A DNA stretch of 42,035 bases, from assembly GCF_000259195.1 (NCBI RefSeq), contig NZ_JH650784.1, positions 8,111-50,145 of the forward strand, written 5' to 3'. Below, one piece after another: positions 1-7,683 of this stretch (positions are counted from its first letter, which is position 1; the number at the start of each line of letters is the position of its first letter). The notes below the pieces were generated by a model, which searched no databases, was not told where the DNA came from, and was given only the letters and a program-made list of their open reading frames with translations. This stretch comes from Pseudomonas donghuensis (lineage in GTDB: Bacteria > Pseudomonadota > Gammaproteobacteria > Pseudomonadales > Pseudomonadaceae). The translations under genes and the position numbers were made by a program.

Positions 1-316
1 GGCCGTCGCCGATAAAGTTCTCGGGTACACCGAAACGCACCGCCCCGGATATCGATGACGCTTCGAAACGTCGGGAAAGGGCGTCCTGCGCTCTGAGGAC
101 TTGTTCGGCATGGCGCAGAAAGTCTTCGCCATCTTCTGTCAGTGTCAAACGTCGGGTGGTGCGTACCAGCAGTCTGGTACCGGCCTGTTCTTCCAAACGC
201 CGGATCTGATGACTGATCGCTGACTGGCTCACGTGCTGCCGCTCTGCGGCACGGGTGAAACTGCCGGTTTCCTTGATCGCGACAAAAGCACGCAATAACG
301 CTGGGTCGAAGTCCAT
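1..316 (-). CDS. LysR-family transcriptional regulator, N-terminal part (cut by window edge)
   Basis: The first 105 residues of a LysR-type regulator. It opens MDFDPALLRAFVAIKETGSF, followed by the winged helix-turn-helix (RAAERQHVSQSAISHQIRRLEE, given here only as a position of about residues 21-42) and the linker helix. The effector-binding domain begins near residue 90 and runs off the left edge. The gene is divergent from the MFS exporter at 509, with about 190 bases between the start codons, which is the usual layout for a LysR protein controlling a neighbouring transporter. That target is inferred from layout; no effector can be named. The ATG at 316 fits the common LysR opening. Confidence 0.9.
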   Translation of the reverse strand, partial: MDFDPALLRAFVAIKETGSFTRAAERQHVSQSAISHQIRRLEEQAGTRLLVRTTRRLTLTEDGEDFLRHAEQVLRAQDALSRRFEASSISGAVRFGVPENFIGDG

Positions 317-508
317 TAAGTTAACTCATGACGGGTGCTCATGAAACTTACGAAATTAAATCATTTCTGTCATTTTTTAATTACTTCCAGAATGCGGGCG
401 GTCACCTGGACGTTTGCCCGGTGACGCTGGCGAGGCTATTGCGTCTGCCCCCTGACAGCGTTCAGAGCAGTCTTGCCAGGCCCCATCAACTTGATCTGGA
501 AGATCACA
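317..508. promoter_or_regulatory. Divergent LysR/MFS intergenic region
   Basis: This stretch is markedly more A+T-rich than its surroundings (a T-run followed by AATTAC near 370-385). It contains the direct repeat CTCATGA, seen twice around 326-352. Such a stretch between a LysR gene and its divergent target normally holds both promoters and the regulator's sites. No exact -35/-10 pair could be assigned. Confidence 0.4.
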
Positions 509-2038
509 ATGCAGTTCTCTTCTTCGCAAAAAGATGTGTTCGCCATAGCCGCCGTTTGCTTGGCCTCGCTGATGTTCGGCCTGGAAATCTCAAGCGTGCC
601 GGCCATCCTGCCCACGCTTGAATCGGTTCTGCGCAGCGATTTCAAAGAGATGCAGTGGATCATGAATGCCTACACCATCGCTTGCACCACGGTGCTGATG
701 GCCACCGGCACGCTGGCGGATCGGTATGGGCGCAAGCGTGTGTTCGTCATTAGCCTGGTGCTTTTCGGCATTACCTCACTGGGCTGTGGATGGGCGCAAA
801 GCGCCAGCGTGTTGATCGTCAACCGATTCCTGCAAGGTATGTCCGGCGGGGCCATGCTGATCTGTCAGGTGGCAGTGCTGTCTCACCGATTCCAGTCAGG
901 CGCTGCACGCGGCAAAGCTTTTAGTGCTTGGGGGATCGTGTTCGGTATCGGTTTGGGGTTCGGTCCGATTATCGGCGCAATGATCGTGGCGTTGTCGAAT
1001 TGGCAATGGGTGTTCCTGGTACATGCGCCAATCGCCGTGCTCGCGCTGCTGCTGGTGATCGCCGGTGTCGATGAATCACGCGATCCGCAGCGTCGCAAGT
1101 TGGATGTTTTGGGCATTACTTCGCTGTCGCTGGCAGTGTTAGGCCTGTCCTGGTTCATCACTCAGGGAGCGGCGCCAGGTTTTTCCAGCGCTTTGGCCAT
1201 CGCCAGTCTGGCCAGTCTGGTTGTGGCAATGGTCAGCTTCATCGTCTTTGTCGTCGCGCAACGACGCAACGCCGATCCCATGTTCGATTTCTCTGTATTG
1301 CGCATCCGCCGCTTCTCGGGCGCCTTGTTAGGCTCGGCCGGCATGAACTTCAGCTTCTGGCCATTCATGATTTACCTGCCTCTGTACTTTCAAAATGGCC
1401 TAGGCTACGCCAGTGTCGGCACCGGCCTGGCACTGCTGGCCTACACGTTGCCGACGTTGGTTGTCCCCCCGTTAGGCGAACGACTGGCGCTGCGCTATCG
1501 GCCGGAGGTCGTGATCCCGGCGGGCTTGTTCACCATAGGCCTGGGGTTCCTGCTGATGAATTGGGGCAGCAGCGTCACGGATGCCAGCTGGCTGACGATG
1601 CTTCCAGGCTGCCTGATCGCCGGGATTGGACTCGGGTTGACCAATACGCCTGTTACCAATACCACCACCGGATCGGTGCCCAGTGAGCGTGCTGGCATGG
1701 CATCGGGCATTGATATCAGCGCTCGTATGATCAGCCTTGCAATTAATATCGCACTGATGGGATTCATCTTGGTGGAAGGCATCCTGTCTTCCCTGCGCGA
1801 CCAGTTATCTGGCGCACCCGATGATGTGCAACTGAGGTTGCTGGCGGAGGAAATTTCAGCCGGCAACACTGCCGAGTTGGCGCAGGCTGGCCAAGGGACT
1901 GCGATTGCGGTCGATGTCGCCAATGCAGCGTTGGCGCATGGGTTTGGCTGGGTGATGCTGTATGGCGGTATTGCTGCATGGGTGCTAGTGGCGGCGAGCT
2001 ACTGGGTCTTTCGTTCGAGCAAAGCCGTTAAGCCTTAG
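509..2038 (+). CDS. MFS drug exporter, DHA2 (14-TM, EmrB/QacA-like) family
   Basis: A 509-residue inner-membrane protein with about 14 hydrophobic segments, the usual size for proton-driven DHA2 multidrug antiporters. Motif A is visible as GTLADRYGRKRVF in the loop after TM2, and a motif-C-like GLGFGPIIGA lies in TM5. The ATG at 509 is chosen over an in-frame TTG at 473 because GGAAG sits six bases upstream of it. The gene is transcribed divergently from the LysR gene, its probable regulator. The substrate cannot be read from the sequence; an antibiotic, dye or toxic metabolite is the family norm. No EmrA-type adaptor gene is adjacent. Confidence 0.88.
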   Translation: MQFSSSQKDVFAIAAVCLASLMFGLEISSVPAILPTLESVLRSDFKEMQWIMNAYTIACTTVLMATGTLADRYGRKRVFVISLVLFGITSLGCGWAQSASVLIVNRFLQGMSGGAMLICQVAVLSHRFQSGAARGKAFSAWGIVFGIGLGFGPIIGAMIVALSNWQWVFLVHAPIAVLALLLVIAGVDESRDPQRRKLDVLGITSLSLAVLGLSWFITQGAAPGFSSALAIASLASLVVAMVSFIVFVVAQRRNADPMFDFSVLRIRRFSGALLGSAGMNFSFWPFMIYLPLYFQNGLGYASVGTGLALLAYTLPTLVVPPLGERLALRYRPEVVIPAGLFTIGLGFLLMNWGSSVTDASWLTMLPGCLIAGIGLGLTNTPVTNTTTGSVPSERAGMASGIDISARMISLAINIALMGFILVEGILSSLRDQLSGAPDDVQLRLLAEEISAGNTAELAQAGQGTAIAVDVANAALAHGFGWVMLYGGIAAWVLVAASYWVFRSSKAVKP

Positions 2039-2066
2039 TTGTGACTGTAATCCGAAGGTCTTCGGT

Positions 2067-2495
2067 CTATCGACCTGGTATTTCGTTCGCGGTCAGTGCC
2101 GCTCTCTTGCACGCGATCACGAGCATCACGGTTGATGTGATCCCTGGCGTGAGAAAGAAGCAATAAATTTGCGGGATGAACGCCTTGAAGGAGGCGGCGA
2201 TTGTTAGACCCCATAGGGTGGTAACAATTACCCCAACGACGAGCAGTGGCTTGTTTTTCAGTGCGGGTGTGCTCGAGATTGCAATGCTGAAGATTTTCCA
2301 GCCTGACCAGATTCCGAACATCGAGATTGCAGAAGCGATGAGCGTGAAAGGAATGGTGCGCGAAGGGACCTCGGGAACGAAAGGGGGATGGATGAAAATA
2401 GCCACCAGGGTCACCGAGAAAAGCACGGTGATCGGTAGCAGGCCGAAGAGTGCTCCGATGATTAAGCCAATACGGAGTTTGATGATGCTATCCAT
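2067..2495 (-). CDS. Small integral membrane protein of unknown function
   Basis: A 142-residue protein starting MDSIIKLRIGLIIGALFGLL, with four likely membrane helices at about residues 7-30, 47-65, 82-100 and 110-130. No family was recognised. The ATG at 2495 is preferred to an upstream in-frame start because GTAAGGG lies just before it. It is convergent with the MFS gene and opens an islet of small orphan genes. The helices show no charged pore-like pattern and no enzymatic motif, so no function is proposed. Confidence 0.65.
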   Translation of the reverse strand: MDSIIKLRIGLIIGALFGLLPITVLFSVTLVAIFIHPPFVPEVPSRTIPFTLIASAISMFGIWSGWKIFSIAISSTPALKNKPLLVVGVIVTTLWGLTIAASFKAFIPQIYCFFLTPGITSTVMLVIACKRAALTANEIPGR

Positions 2496-2671
2496 GCTTA
2501 CCCTTACGAACTGAACCGGCGGCGAGGAATCACCCTGCAAGCGGTGGCGGCGGGTGAAATCGTAGGTTTGAGAATATACTGAGGCAGACGCAGATCAGGG
2601 CTCTCCAAGGGTAATTGCGCTTAGGTTTGCCGCAACCCATGAGGGGGGTCAATCAACCAGGGAGCGAGGCC

Positions 2672-2881
2672 ATGTCGAATTTCGAGAAGGGCGATCTAGT
2701 GGTTTTGAACAGTGGTGGCCCTGTCATGACTGTCAGGTATGTTGATAATGACATAAGCGAAGGTTACAGCGTGCAAGTGACCTGTGATTGGTTTGATAAA
2801 GCAGAGCAGCATCACACGGCTACATTTAACGCTGAGATGATTGCAAAAGGGGACGGTCGGCTTAAAGGCTCAACCCTTTGA
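2672..2881 (+). CDS. YodC-like DUF2158 protein
   Basis: A 69-residue cytoplasmic protein. The opening F-x-KGD-x-VVLNSGGP-MTV followed by a central V-x-C-x-WFD is the pattern of the DUF2158/YodC family, small beta-barrel-like proteins of unknown role common in Proteobacteria and often found in mobile or accessory DNA. The ATG at 2672 follows GGAGCGAGG closely. In-frame upstream codons are less likely to be used because they have no ribosome site. It stands alone with its own promoter region. Confidence 0.8.
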   Translation: MSNFEKGDLVVLNSGGPVMTVRYVDNDISEGYSVQVTCDWFDKAEQHHTATFNAEMIAKGDGRLKGSTL

Positions 2882-2990
2882 GGCAAGCGGGATAGGGATG
2901 ATCACCATGCACGATCGGCGCAGCCGTGTCGATGGCGCTGGTGGCCGGGGCGCTCTGGCGTAGCTACCAGCACGGCCGGTGTCGTAGATA

Positions 2991-3356
2991 TCAAGGGATA
3001 GATTTTCCGATCTTGGCGACAGCATGGACAATGGCGCGGCGCATCAATTCACACTCGTCATCGCTATCGATATCCGCGCCCTCAGACCAGTCGTCCGGGT
3101 TCTTTCCAAAAAGATCTTTGGGCATTGCGCATAGAAACGCGCAATCGATATGAAGACCAAGCTTCACCGCCAGGCGCAGCGCGTCGCCATCATTTACCAG
3201 TGGATTCCAGAGCGCTCTACTTTCGTCAACGAGCATTAGAAAGCCCTCTTCACAGACCCTCGGGTGCCCAGGATCGCCTTGCCACAAGTCCGTCCATTCG
3301 ATGAGTTCATACCCAGCAGCCTTAGCCGCCAGCTCCAGCAATTCCCGGTCCATCAT
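2991..3356 (-). CDS. Phage-cargo-like hypothetical protein
   Basis: A 121-residue soluble protein. It begins MMDRELLELAAKAAGYE and contains LWNPLVNDGDALRLAVKL. This layout (an N-terminal ELLELAAKAAG helix followed by WNPL-x-DDGDA-x-RLAV) recurs in small proteins carried by Pseudomonas prophages and islands. The function is unknown. The C-terminal part ends in a helix with RRAIVHAVAKIG. There are two adjacent ATGs (3356 and 3353) and no strong ribosome site, so the exact start is uncertain. It supports an accessory origin for this stretch. Confidence 0.7.
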   Translation of the reverse strand: MMDRELLELAAKAAGYELIEWTDLWQGDPGHPRVCEEGFLMLVDESRALWNPLVNDGDALRLAVKLGLHIDCAFLCAMPKDLFGKNPDDWSEGADIDSDDECELMRRAIVHAVAKIGKSIP

Positions 3357-3432
3357 GATGTGTACCCATTATCCAGTGCCCGGCTGAGCCGTGCTGTCAA
3401 GTGCTGATTCCTTCAGATCCTCGCATGATACG

Positions 3433-3459
3433 AAAAATTCTACCGTTATTGTTCGGTAG
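3433..3459 (-). terminator. Probable Rho-independent terminator
   Basis: On the minus strand, CTACCG and CGGTAG form a 6-bp stem around an 8-base loop, followed two bases later by a T5 run. It lies about 100 bases beyond the stop of the gene at 3564-4034 and would end that transcript. Confidence 0.55.
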
Positions 3460-3469
3460 GCGTGTTGGC

Positions 3470-3493
3470 GATGCGCCCCGAGAGGGGCGCATC
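3470..3493. repeat. 10-bp perfect hairpin
   Basis: GATGCGCCCC and its exact complement flank a GAGA tetraloop. No T-run follows on either strand, so it may be a REP-like element or a transcript-stabilising hairpin rather than a terminator. It lies between the hairpin at 3433-3459 and the end of the gene at 3564. Confidence 0.6.
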
Positions 3494-3563
3494 GATGTGT
3501 TCGGATTTGCTCCAAGGGCCACAGGGGCAGTGCGACAAAGGACGCGAGCCTAACGGGCGGCCA

Positions 3564-4034
3564 TCAATTCGGCAGCTGTAGTTCGGCAAGCGTATTCGAT
3601 GCGGGCTGGTTGGTAAAAACCCATTGATTTTGATTGTCCAAGATCAGAATCTCTTCACCGTTCGTCGTGATGCTGTCATTTGTTGTTGAGCTCTGTACGT
3701 CGAGCCCATTGAAGTATTGAGTGAGCCTGTTAAAAATCTGTACTGAACCCATGCCTGCAGCATTCCCTCCCCACGTGAATCCTACTGCTCGGATAGTATT
3801 TCCGTTGAGTGGGAAGTGGTCGGTGAGCACGGGATCTAACGAAGCATCCACCCTGGCCTGGGTATAAGGAGGGCCATAATTCACAGAAAAATGGGCGCAA
3901 CGCTTTGCTATGGCACCATTCTGGCCGTTCTGGTAGATGACGATAAGTGCGACGCAAGGGTCGCAGCCACGCGTTCTGATATTGTCCGTTCCATCACATT
4001 CAAGCAACTCACCCACGTTTACAGTTACAGGCAT
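3564..4034 (-). CDS. Hypothetical protein with a CheD/CNF-like Cys...His pattern
   Basis: A 156-residue protein starting MPVTVNVGELLECDGTDNI. No family was recognised with confidence. Residues about 22-48 read GCDPCVALIVIY, then a short polar turn, then AKRCAHFSV. This resembles the catalytic core of the CheD/CNF1 glutamine-deamidase fold, where a Cys opening a hydrophobic strand is followed 12-17 residues later by a His; here the spacing is 21, so the match is loose. The second half is rich in Asn/Thr/Gly and ends in LAELQLPN. There is no signal peptide. The ATG at 4034 has CGGAG upstream. It is divergent from the orphan gene at 4305. Confidence 0.6.
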   Translation of the reverse strand: MPVTVNVGELLECDGTDNIRTRGCDPCVALIVIYQNGQNGAIAKRCAHFSVNYGPPYTQARVDASLDPVLTDHFPLNGNTIRAVGFTWGGNAAGMGSVQIFNRLTQYFNGLDVQSSTTNDSITTNGEEILILDNQNQWVFTNQPASNTLAELQLPN

Positions 4035-4261
4035 GGGGTTTCTCCGAGAAGGTTGCGAAGCTACAAACTGTAGCTTGCTTGTGAAAACATGCCAGCGTAG
4101 AGGGCTTACCGCTCTTGGCCGGCGCCAACAGGGTGGCGCCTGCTGGGTCCGCAAAGGTCCAGGGGAAGGCATGGGAAGGCCTAATCCGCAGACTTCACGG
4201 CTTTCATCATTACGCTGGCTGCCGACTATTGCGCCACCTGTAGCGACAATGAAGGTTACGG

Positions 4262-4270
4262 TGTATAAAT
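4262..4270 (+). promoter_or_regulatory. Candidate extended -10 element
   Basis: TGTATAAAT, a TG-extended -10-like sequence, lies 35 bases before the GTG of the gene at 4305, in locally A+T-rich DNA. No good -35 hexamer was found at 16-18 bases. Confidence 0.35.
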
Positions 4271-4304
4271 TTGCCCTTCACTCGGAAAGCAGGAAAGGGA
4301 AACA

Positions 4305-4727
4305 GTGCTATTCAATAACGGCATCGCCAGTAAATCCCAACTATGGGATACGGTTTTCGGGTCCGCCGAATGTGTTAATAATTATTATTTTTACATGTAT
4401 GAATACATTGACGAGTGCGCTTTCATGCAAGACGCAGAGGCTATGTTTGAGGGTTGGCCCCCAGCTGGCGAGTTGCTTAAAGCGGTTTACAAAGAACTAG
4501 AAGAACATGGGTGTTCAGGGGGTGGAAAATTTGAAATCATGTGGCTGCCGTCCTTCGTTGGAGCAAACACAAGCAACCATTACGGTCACTATCTTTTACA
4601 TTACAAGCAGGATCAGGACGGCGTCTCGTGGCTAGTGTCCCCTTGCATTCTTCCGTTTCATCGGTTGTTTCAATGGGATGACACAGAGACTCGCCGACCT
4701 CGAACCAAAGATAAACTCACGGAATAA
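4305..4727 (+). CDS. Orphan hypothetical protein
   Basis: A 140-residue soluble protein, not recognised. It is unusually rich in aromatic residues (YYFYMYEY near residues 27-34, and several WLP/WLV motifs) and has an acidic N-terminal half. The base composition is visibly lower in G+C than the flanking metabolic genes, especially around 4375-4400, which points to recent acquisition. The GTG at 4305 is preferred because AGGAAAGGGA lies just upstream; the next in-frame ATG is about 30 codons in. It could be an accessory or immunity-type protein given the islet context, but nothing in the sequence proves that. Confidence 0.55.
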   Translation: MLFNNGIASKSQLWDTVFGSAECVNNYYFYMYEYIDECAFMQDAEAMFEGWPPAGELLKAVYKELEEHGCSGGGKFEIMWLPSFVGANTSNHYGHYLLHYKQDQDGVSWLVSPCILPFHRLFQWDDTETRRPRTKDKLTE

Positions 4728-4817
4728 GCAAGGCCGCCCTGGCTCTGCTTGCCCAGAACGTAGGCCCTGTATACGAAACACTGGCAGACAGGTCAGCCAA
4801 TGTCTTGCACCCACCGC

Positions 4818-5996
4818 TTATATCCGCGCCAATGCCTGGGCCAGGTCGGCGCGCAGGTCTTCGACATCTTCGACACCCACTGACAAACGCACCAGCGCAT
4901 CACCGATGCCCAGTTGCGCGCGGGTTGGTGCGGGGATGCTGGCGTGGGTCATGATCGCCGGGTGTTCGATCAGGCTTTCCACCCCGCCCAGGCTCTCGGC
5001 CAAGGCGAATATCTGTACCGCTTCGAGGAAGCGTTTGGCGCCGTCCAGGTCGCTGTTCAGGTCAACGGAAATCATCCCGCCGAACCCGCGCATCTGCCGC
5101 TGTGCCAGTGAGTGCTGCGGGTGCGACGCCAGGCCCGGATAATAAACCCGCGCAACCTGCGGCTGACGTGCAAGCCATTGCGCCAGCTCCAGCGCATTGC
5201 TGCAGTGGCGCTCCATGCGCAGTGCCAGGGTCTTTACGCCGCGCAGGGTGAGGAAAGCGTCGAACGGCCCGGCGATAGCACCCACCGCGTTCTGCAGAAA
5301 GCCCAGGCGTTCGGCCAGCTCGAGGTTCTGCCCGACCACCGCGATGCCGCCGATCACGTCGGAGTGGCCGTTCAGATACTTGGTCGTCGAGTGCAGCACG
5401 ATATCGAAGCCCAGCTCCAGCGGACGCTGAATCCACGGGCTGGCAAAGGTGTTGTCAGCCACACAGATGATCCCTCGCTCGCGACAGGTGCGCGCGACGG
5501 CGGCGAGGTCAGTGAGGCGTAGCAAGGGATTGCTCGGTGTCTCGACCCAGACCATCCGCGTGTCGTCCTGCAGCGCCGCTTCGAATGCCGCCAGGTCAGT
5601 CAGGTCGACGAAGCTGAAGCGATGCCCGGCGCTGCGCCGGCGCACCCGTTCGAACAGCCGGAAAGTACCGCCGTACAAGTCATTGCCAGAGACGATGTGG
5701 GAGCCTGTGTCGAGCAGTTCGAGCACAGTGGCGATCGCCGCCAGCCCGGAGGCGAAGGCGAAGGCCTGGGTTCCGGCCTCAAGGTCCGCCACGCAACGCT
5801 CCAGCGCCCAGCGCGTGGGGTTGTGCGAGCGCCCGTAGTCAAGGCCCTTGTGCACACCGGGGCTTTGCTGCGCATAGGTGGAGTTGGCGTAAATCGGCGG
5901 CATCAGTGCTCCGGTCGAAGGGTCCGGCGCCTGTCCAGCATGGATCACTCGGGTGGCGAAGGCGCGTGGCGCGCCGGTTTCATCGTGCTGACTCAT
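4818..5996 (-). CDS. Cystathionine gamma-lyase/gamma-synthase (PLP enzyme)
   Basis: A 392-residue enzyme of the Cys/Met-metabolism PLP family, fold type I. The N-terminal TRVIHAGQAPD, the YGRSHNPTR active-site loop, SGLAAI, ETPSNPLL and the PLP-binding lysine in STTKYLNGHSD are all present, and full length matches the family. Lying immediately downstream of and overlapping a cystathionine beta-synthase gene, it most likely cleaves cystathionine to cysteine, 2-oxobutyrate and ammonia (reverse transsulfuration); a gamma-synthase role is possible on sequence alone. Its ATG overlaps the upstream stop (ATGA), indicating translational coupling. Confidence 0.9.
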   Translation of the reverse strand: MSQHDETGAPRAFATRVIHAGQAPDPSTGALMPPIYANSTYAQQSPGVHKGLDYGRSHNPTRWALERCVADLEAGTQAFAFASGLAAIATVLELLDTGSHIVSGNDLYGGTFRLFERVRRRSAGHRFSFVDLTDLAAFEAALQDDTRMVWVETPSNPLLRLTDLAAVARTCRERGIICVADNTFASPWIQRPLELGFDIVLHSTTKYLNGHSDVIGGIAVVGQNLELAERLGFLQNAVGAIAGPFDAFLTLRGVKTLALRMERHCSNALELAQWLARQPQVARVYYPGLASHPQHSLAQRQMRGFGGMISVDLNSDLDGAKRFLEAVQIFALAESLGGVESLIEHPAIMTHASIPAPTRAQLGIGDALVRLSVGVEDVEDLRADLAQALARI

Positions 5997-7369
5997 GGTA
6001 GGGACCTGCGTAAGTGATTGAGCATGTCGACGCGGGTAATCACGCCGTGGAAGCCCGAAGCGTCTTCGATGATCGCCACCAGCCCACGGTCGAGCTCAGC
6101 CTGCAGCTCGGCCAGGCTGGCGCTGGGCGGCAGGGTTTCCAGTTTGTCGGTCATCGCGCTGGCCACGGTCAGATGAAAGTGCGAAGCGTCCTGGTGCACG
6201 CCGAGCAGAATATCGGACTCGTCGATCACGCCGACCAGGCGCTGTCCATTCACCAGTACCGGCAGTTGCGACACATCAGCCAGGCGCATGCGCTGAAAGG
6301 CGGTGAGCAGCGTGTCGTCCGGGCCCACGCTGATCACCCGGCCATCCTCGAAACGCCGCGCAATCAGGTCGCGCAGATCGCCATAACGCTTGCGCGCAAG
6401 CAAGCCCTGATCGGTCATCCACTGGTCGTTGTAGACCTTCGACAGGTAGCGGGTGCCGGTGTCGCAGACGAAGCTGACGACCCGCTTGGGCTCGGTTTGC
6501 TCGCGGCAGTAGCGCAGTGCCGCCGCCAGCAATGTGCCGGTCGAAGAGCCGCCGAGAATGCCTTCGGCGCGCAGCAGTTGGCGGGCGTGATCGAAGCTCT
6601 CCTCGTCGCTGATGGAGTAGGCCTGGTGCACACTGGAAAGGTCGGCAATAGACGGAATGAAGTCTTCGCCGATGCCTTCCACAGCCCAGGAACCGGGCGT
6701 ACCGAGGGTGCCGCTGCGGCTGTATTCGGCGACCACCGACCCGATCGGATCAGCCAGCACCATGGCCAGGTTCGGCTGCAGGCGGCGAAAGAAGCGGGTC
6801 AGCCCGGTAAGCGTGCCGGCCGAGCCGACGCCGACGACGATGGCATCCAGATCATGCTGGGTCTGCGCCCAGATCTCCGGAGCGGTGCTGCACTCGTGGG
6901 CCAACGGGTTGGCCGGGTTGTTGAACTGATCGGCGAAGAAGGCGTCGGGAATCTCCTGCGCCAGCCGCGCAGCAACATCCTGGTAGTAGTCGGGATGGCC
7001 CTTGCCGACGTCAGAGCGGGTGATGTGCACCTCGGCGCCCATCGCCTTGAGGTGCAGGACTTTCTCGGTGGACATCTTGTCCGGCACCACCAACACCACC
7101 CGGTAACCCTTGGCGCGGCCGACCAGGGCCAGGCCCAGGCCGGTGTTGCCGGCGGTGGCCTCGACGATGGTGCCGCCGGGTCGCAGGCGGCCATCGCGCT
7201 CGGCGGTGTCGATCATCGCCAGGCCGATGCGATCCTTGATCGAACCTCCGGGGTTTTGCGATTCGAGCTTGAGGAACAGTGTGCAGGGGCCGGTATCGAA
7301 GCGGCTGACGCGCACCAGCGGCGTATTGCCGATCAGTTCGAGCACGGCAGGGCGGGAGTCGTTCGGCAT
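5993..7369 (-). CDS. Cystathionine beta-synthase with C-terminal CBS pair
   Basis: A 458-residue cytoplasmic PLP enzyme of fold type II. It begins VLELIGNTPLVRVSR. The PLP lysine is in NPGGSIKDR (about residue 44), the substrate loop is EATAGNTGLGLA, and the phosphate-binding loop is GGSSTGT near residue 274. Residues about 335-455 form two CBS modules (a Bateman domain), absent from cysteine synthases and typical of CBS-type enzymes regulated by adenosyl ligands. It condenses serine with homocysteine to cystathionine. It is first in a two-gene operon with the lyase at 4818. GAGGTG precedes the ATG at 7369. Confidence 0.92.
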   Translation of the reverse strand: MPNDSRPAVLELIGNTPLVRVSRFDTGPCTLFLKLESQNPGGSIKDRIGLAMIDTAERDGRLRPGGTIVEATAGNTGLGLALVGRAKGYRVVLVVPDKMSTEKVLHLKAMGAEVHITRSDVGKGHPDYYQDVAARLAQEIPDAFFADQFNNPANPLAHECSTAPEIWAQTQHDLDAIVVGVGSAGTLTGLTRFFRRLQPNLAMVLADPIGSVVAEYSRSGTLGTPGSWAVEGIGEDFIPSIADLSSVHQAYSISDEESFDHARQLLRAEGILGGSSTGTLLAAALRYCREQTEPKRVVSFVCDTGTRYLSKVYNDQWMTDQGLLARKRYGDLRDLIARRFEDGRVISVGPDDTLLTAFQRMRLADVSQLPVLVNGQRLVGVIDESDILLGVHQDASHFHLTVASAMTDKLETLPPSASLAELQAELDRGLVAIIEDASGFHGVITRVDMLNHLRRSLP

Positions 7370-7683
7370 GTCGTCACCTCGCTGCGGGAATTCGCACTGG
7401 ATGGACGGTAACCTGCGCTGAAGCGTTGCGTGTCAGTCGCAGCGAAAGCCTCGCTTGGAACATAGGCCTGGATTGCACCCTCCGCAACCGTCCGCAGCCA
7501 GCCGGTAGCGATGCCGAGATGGCTGATGCTGGCCGGAAGTAGACAGTTGCGATCGTCGCTGATCGGGTTGATCCGCAGCGAAGCCCGAACCCCACCGCTC
7601 GCTGATTGGCGTCAGTGCCTGGGCGGGCTGGCCCCCGCCGTGGCCGAGGACAACCTGACACGGCGTCCGGGATCGGTTGACCA
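7370..7683. other. Intergenic region with a possible gene remnant
   Basis: This 314-base stretch lies upstream of the CBS gene and downstream of the SDR gene, so it holds the CBS promoter, though no clear hexamers stand out. On the plus strand from about 7560 to 7690 one frame is open and protein-like (PLADWRQCLGGLAPAVAEDN, then LTRRPGSVDHYVSRG). This reads like the C-terminal end of a degraded gene. No family could be named and it lacks a credible start. Confidence 0.3.

Noticed and set aside
2052..2065. CCGAAG/CTTCGG hairpin after the MFS gene
   Set aside because: The stem is only 6 bp with a 2-base loop and no T-run, so it was not called a terminator.
6014..7411. Long open frame on the strand opposite the CBS gene
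   Set aside because: It mirrors the codon structure of a clear enzyme gene in high-G+C DNA and has no family features or ribosome site.
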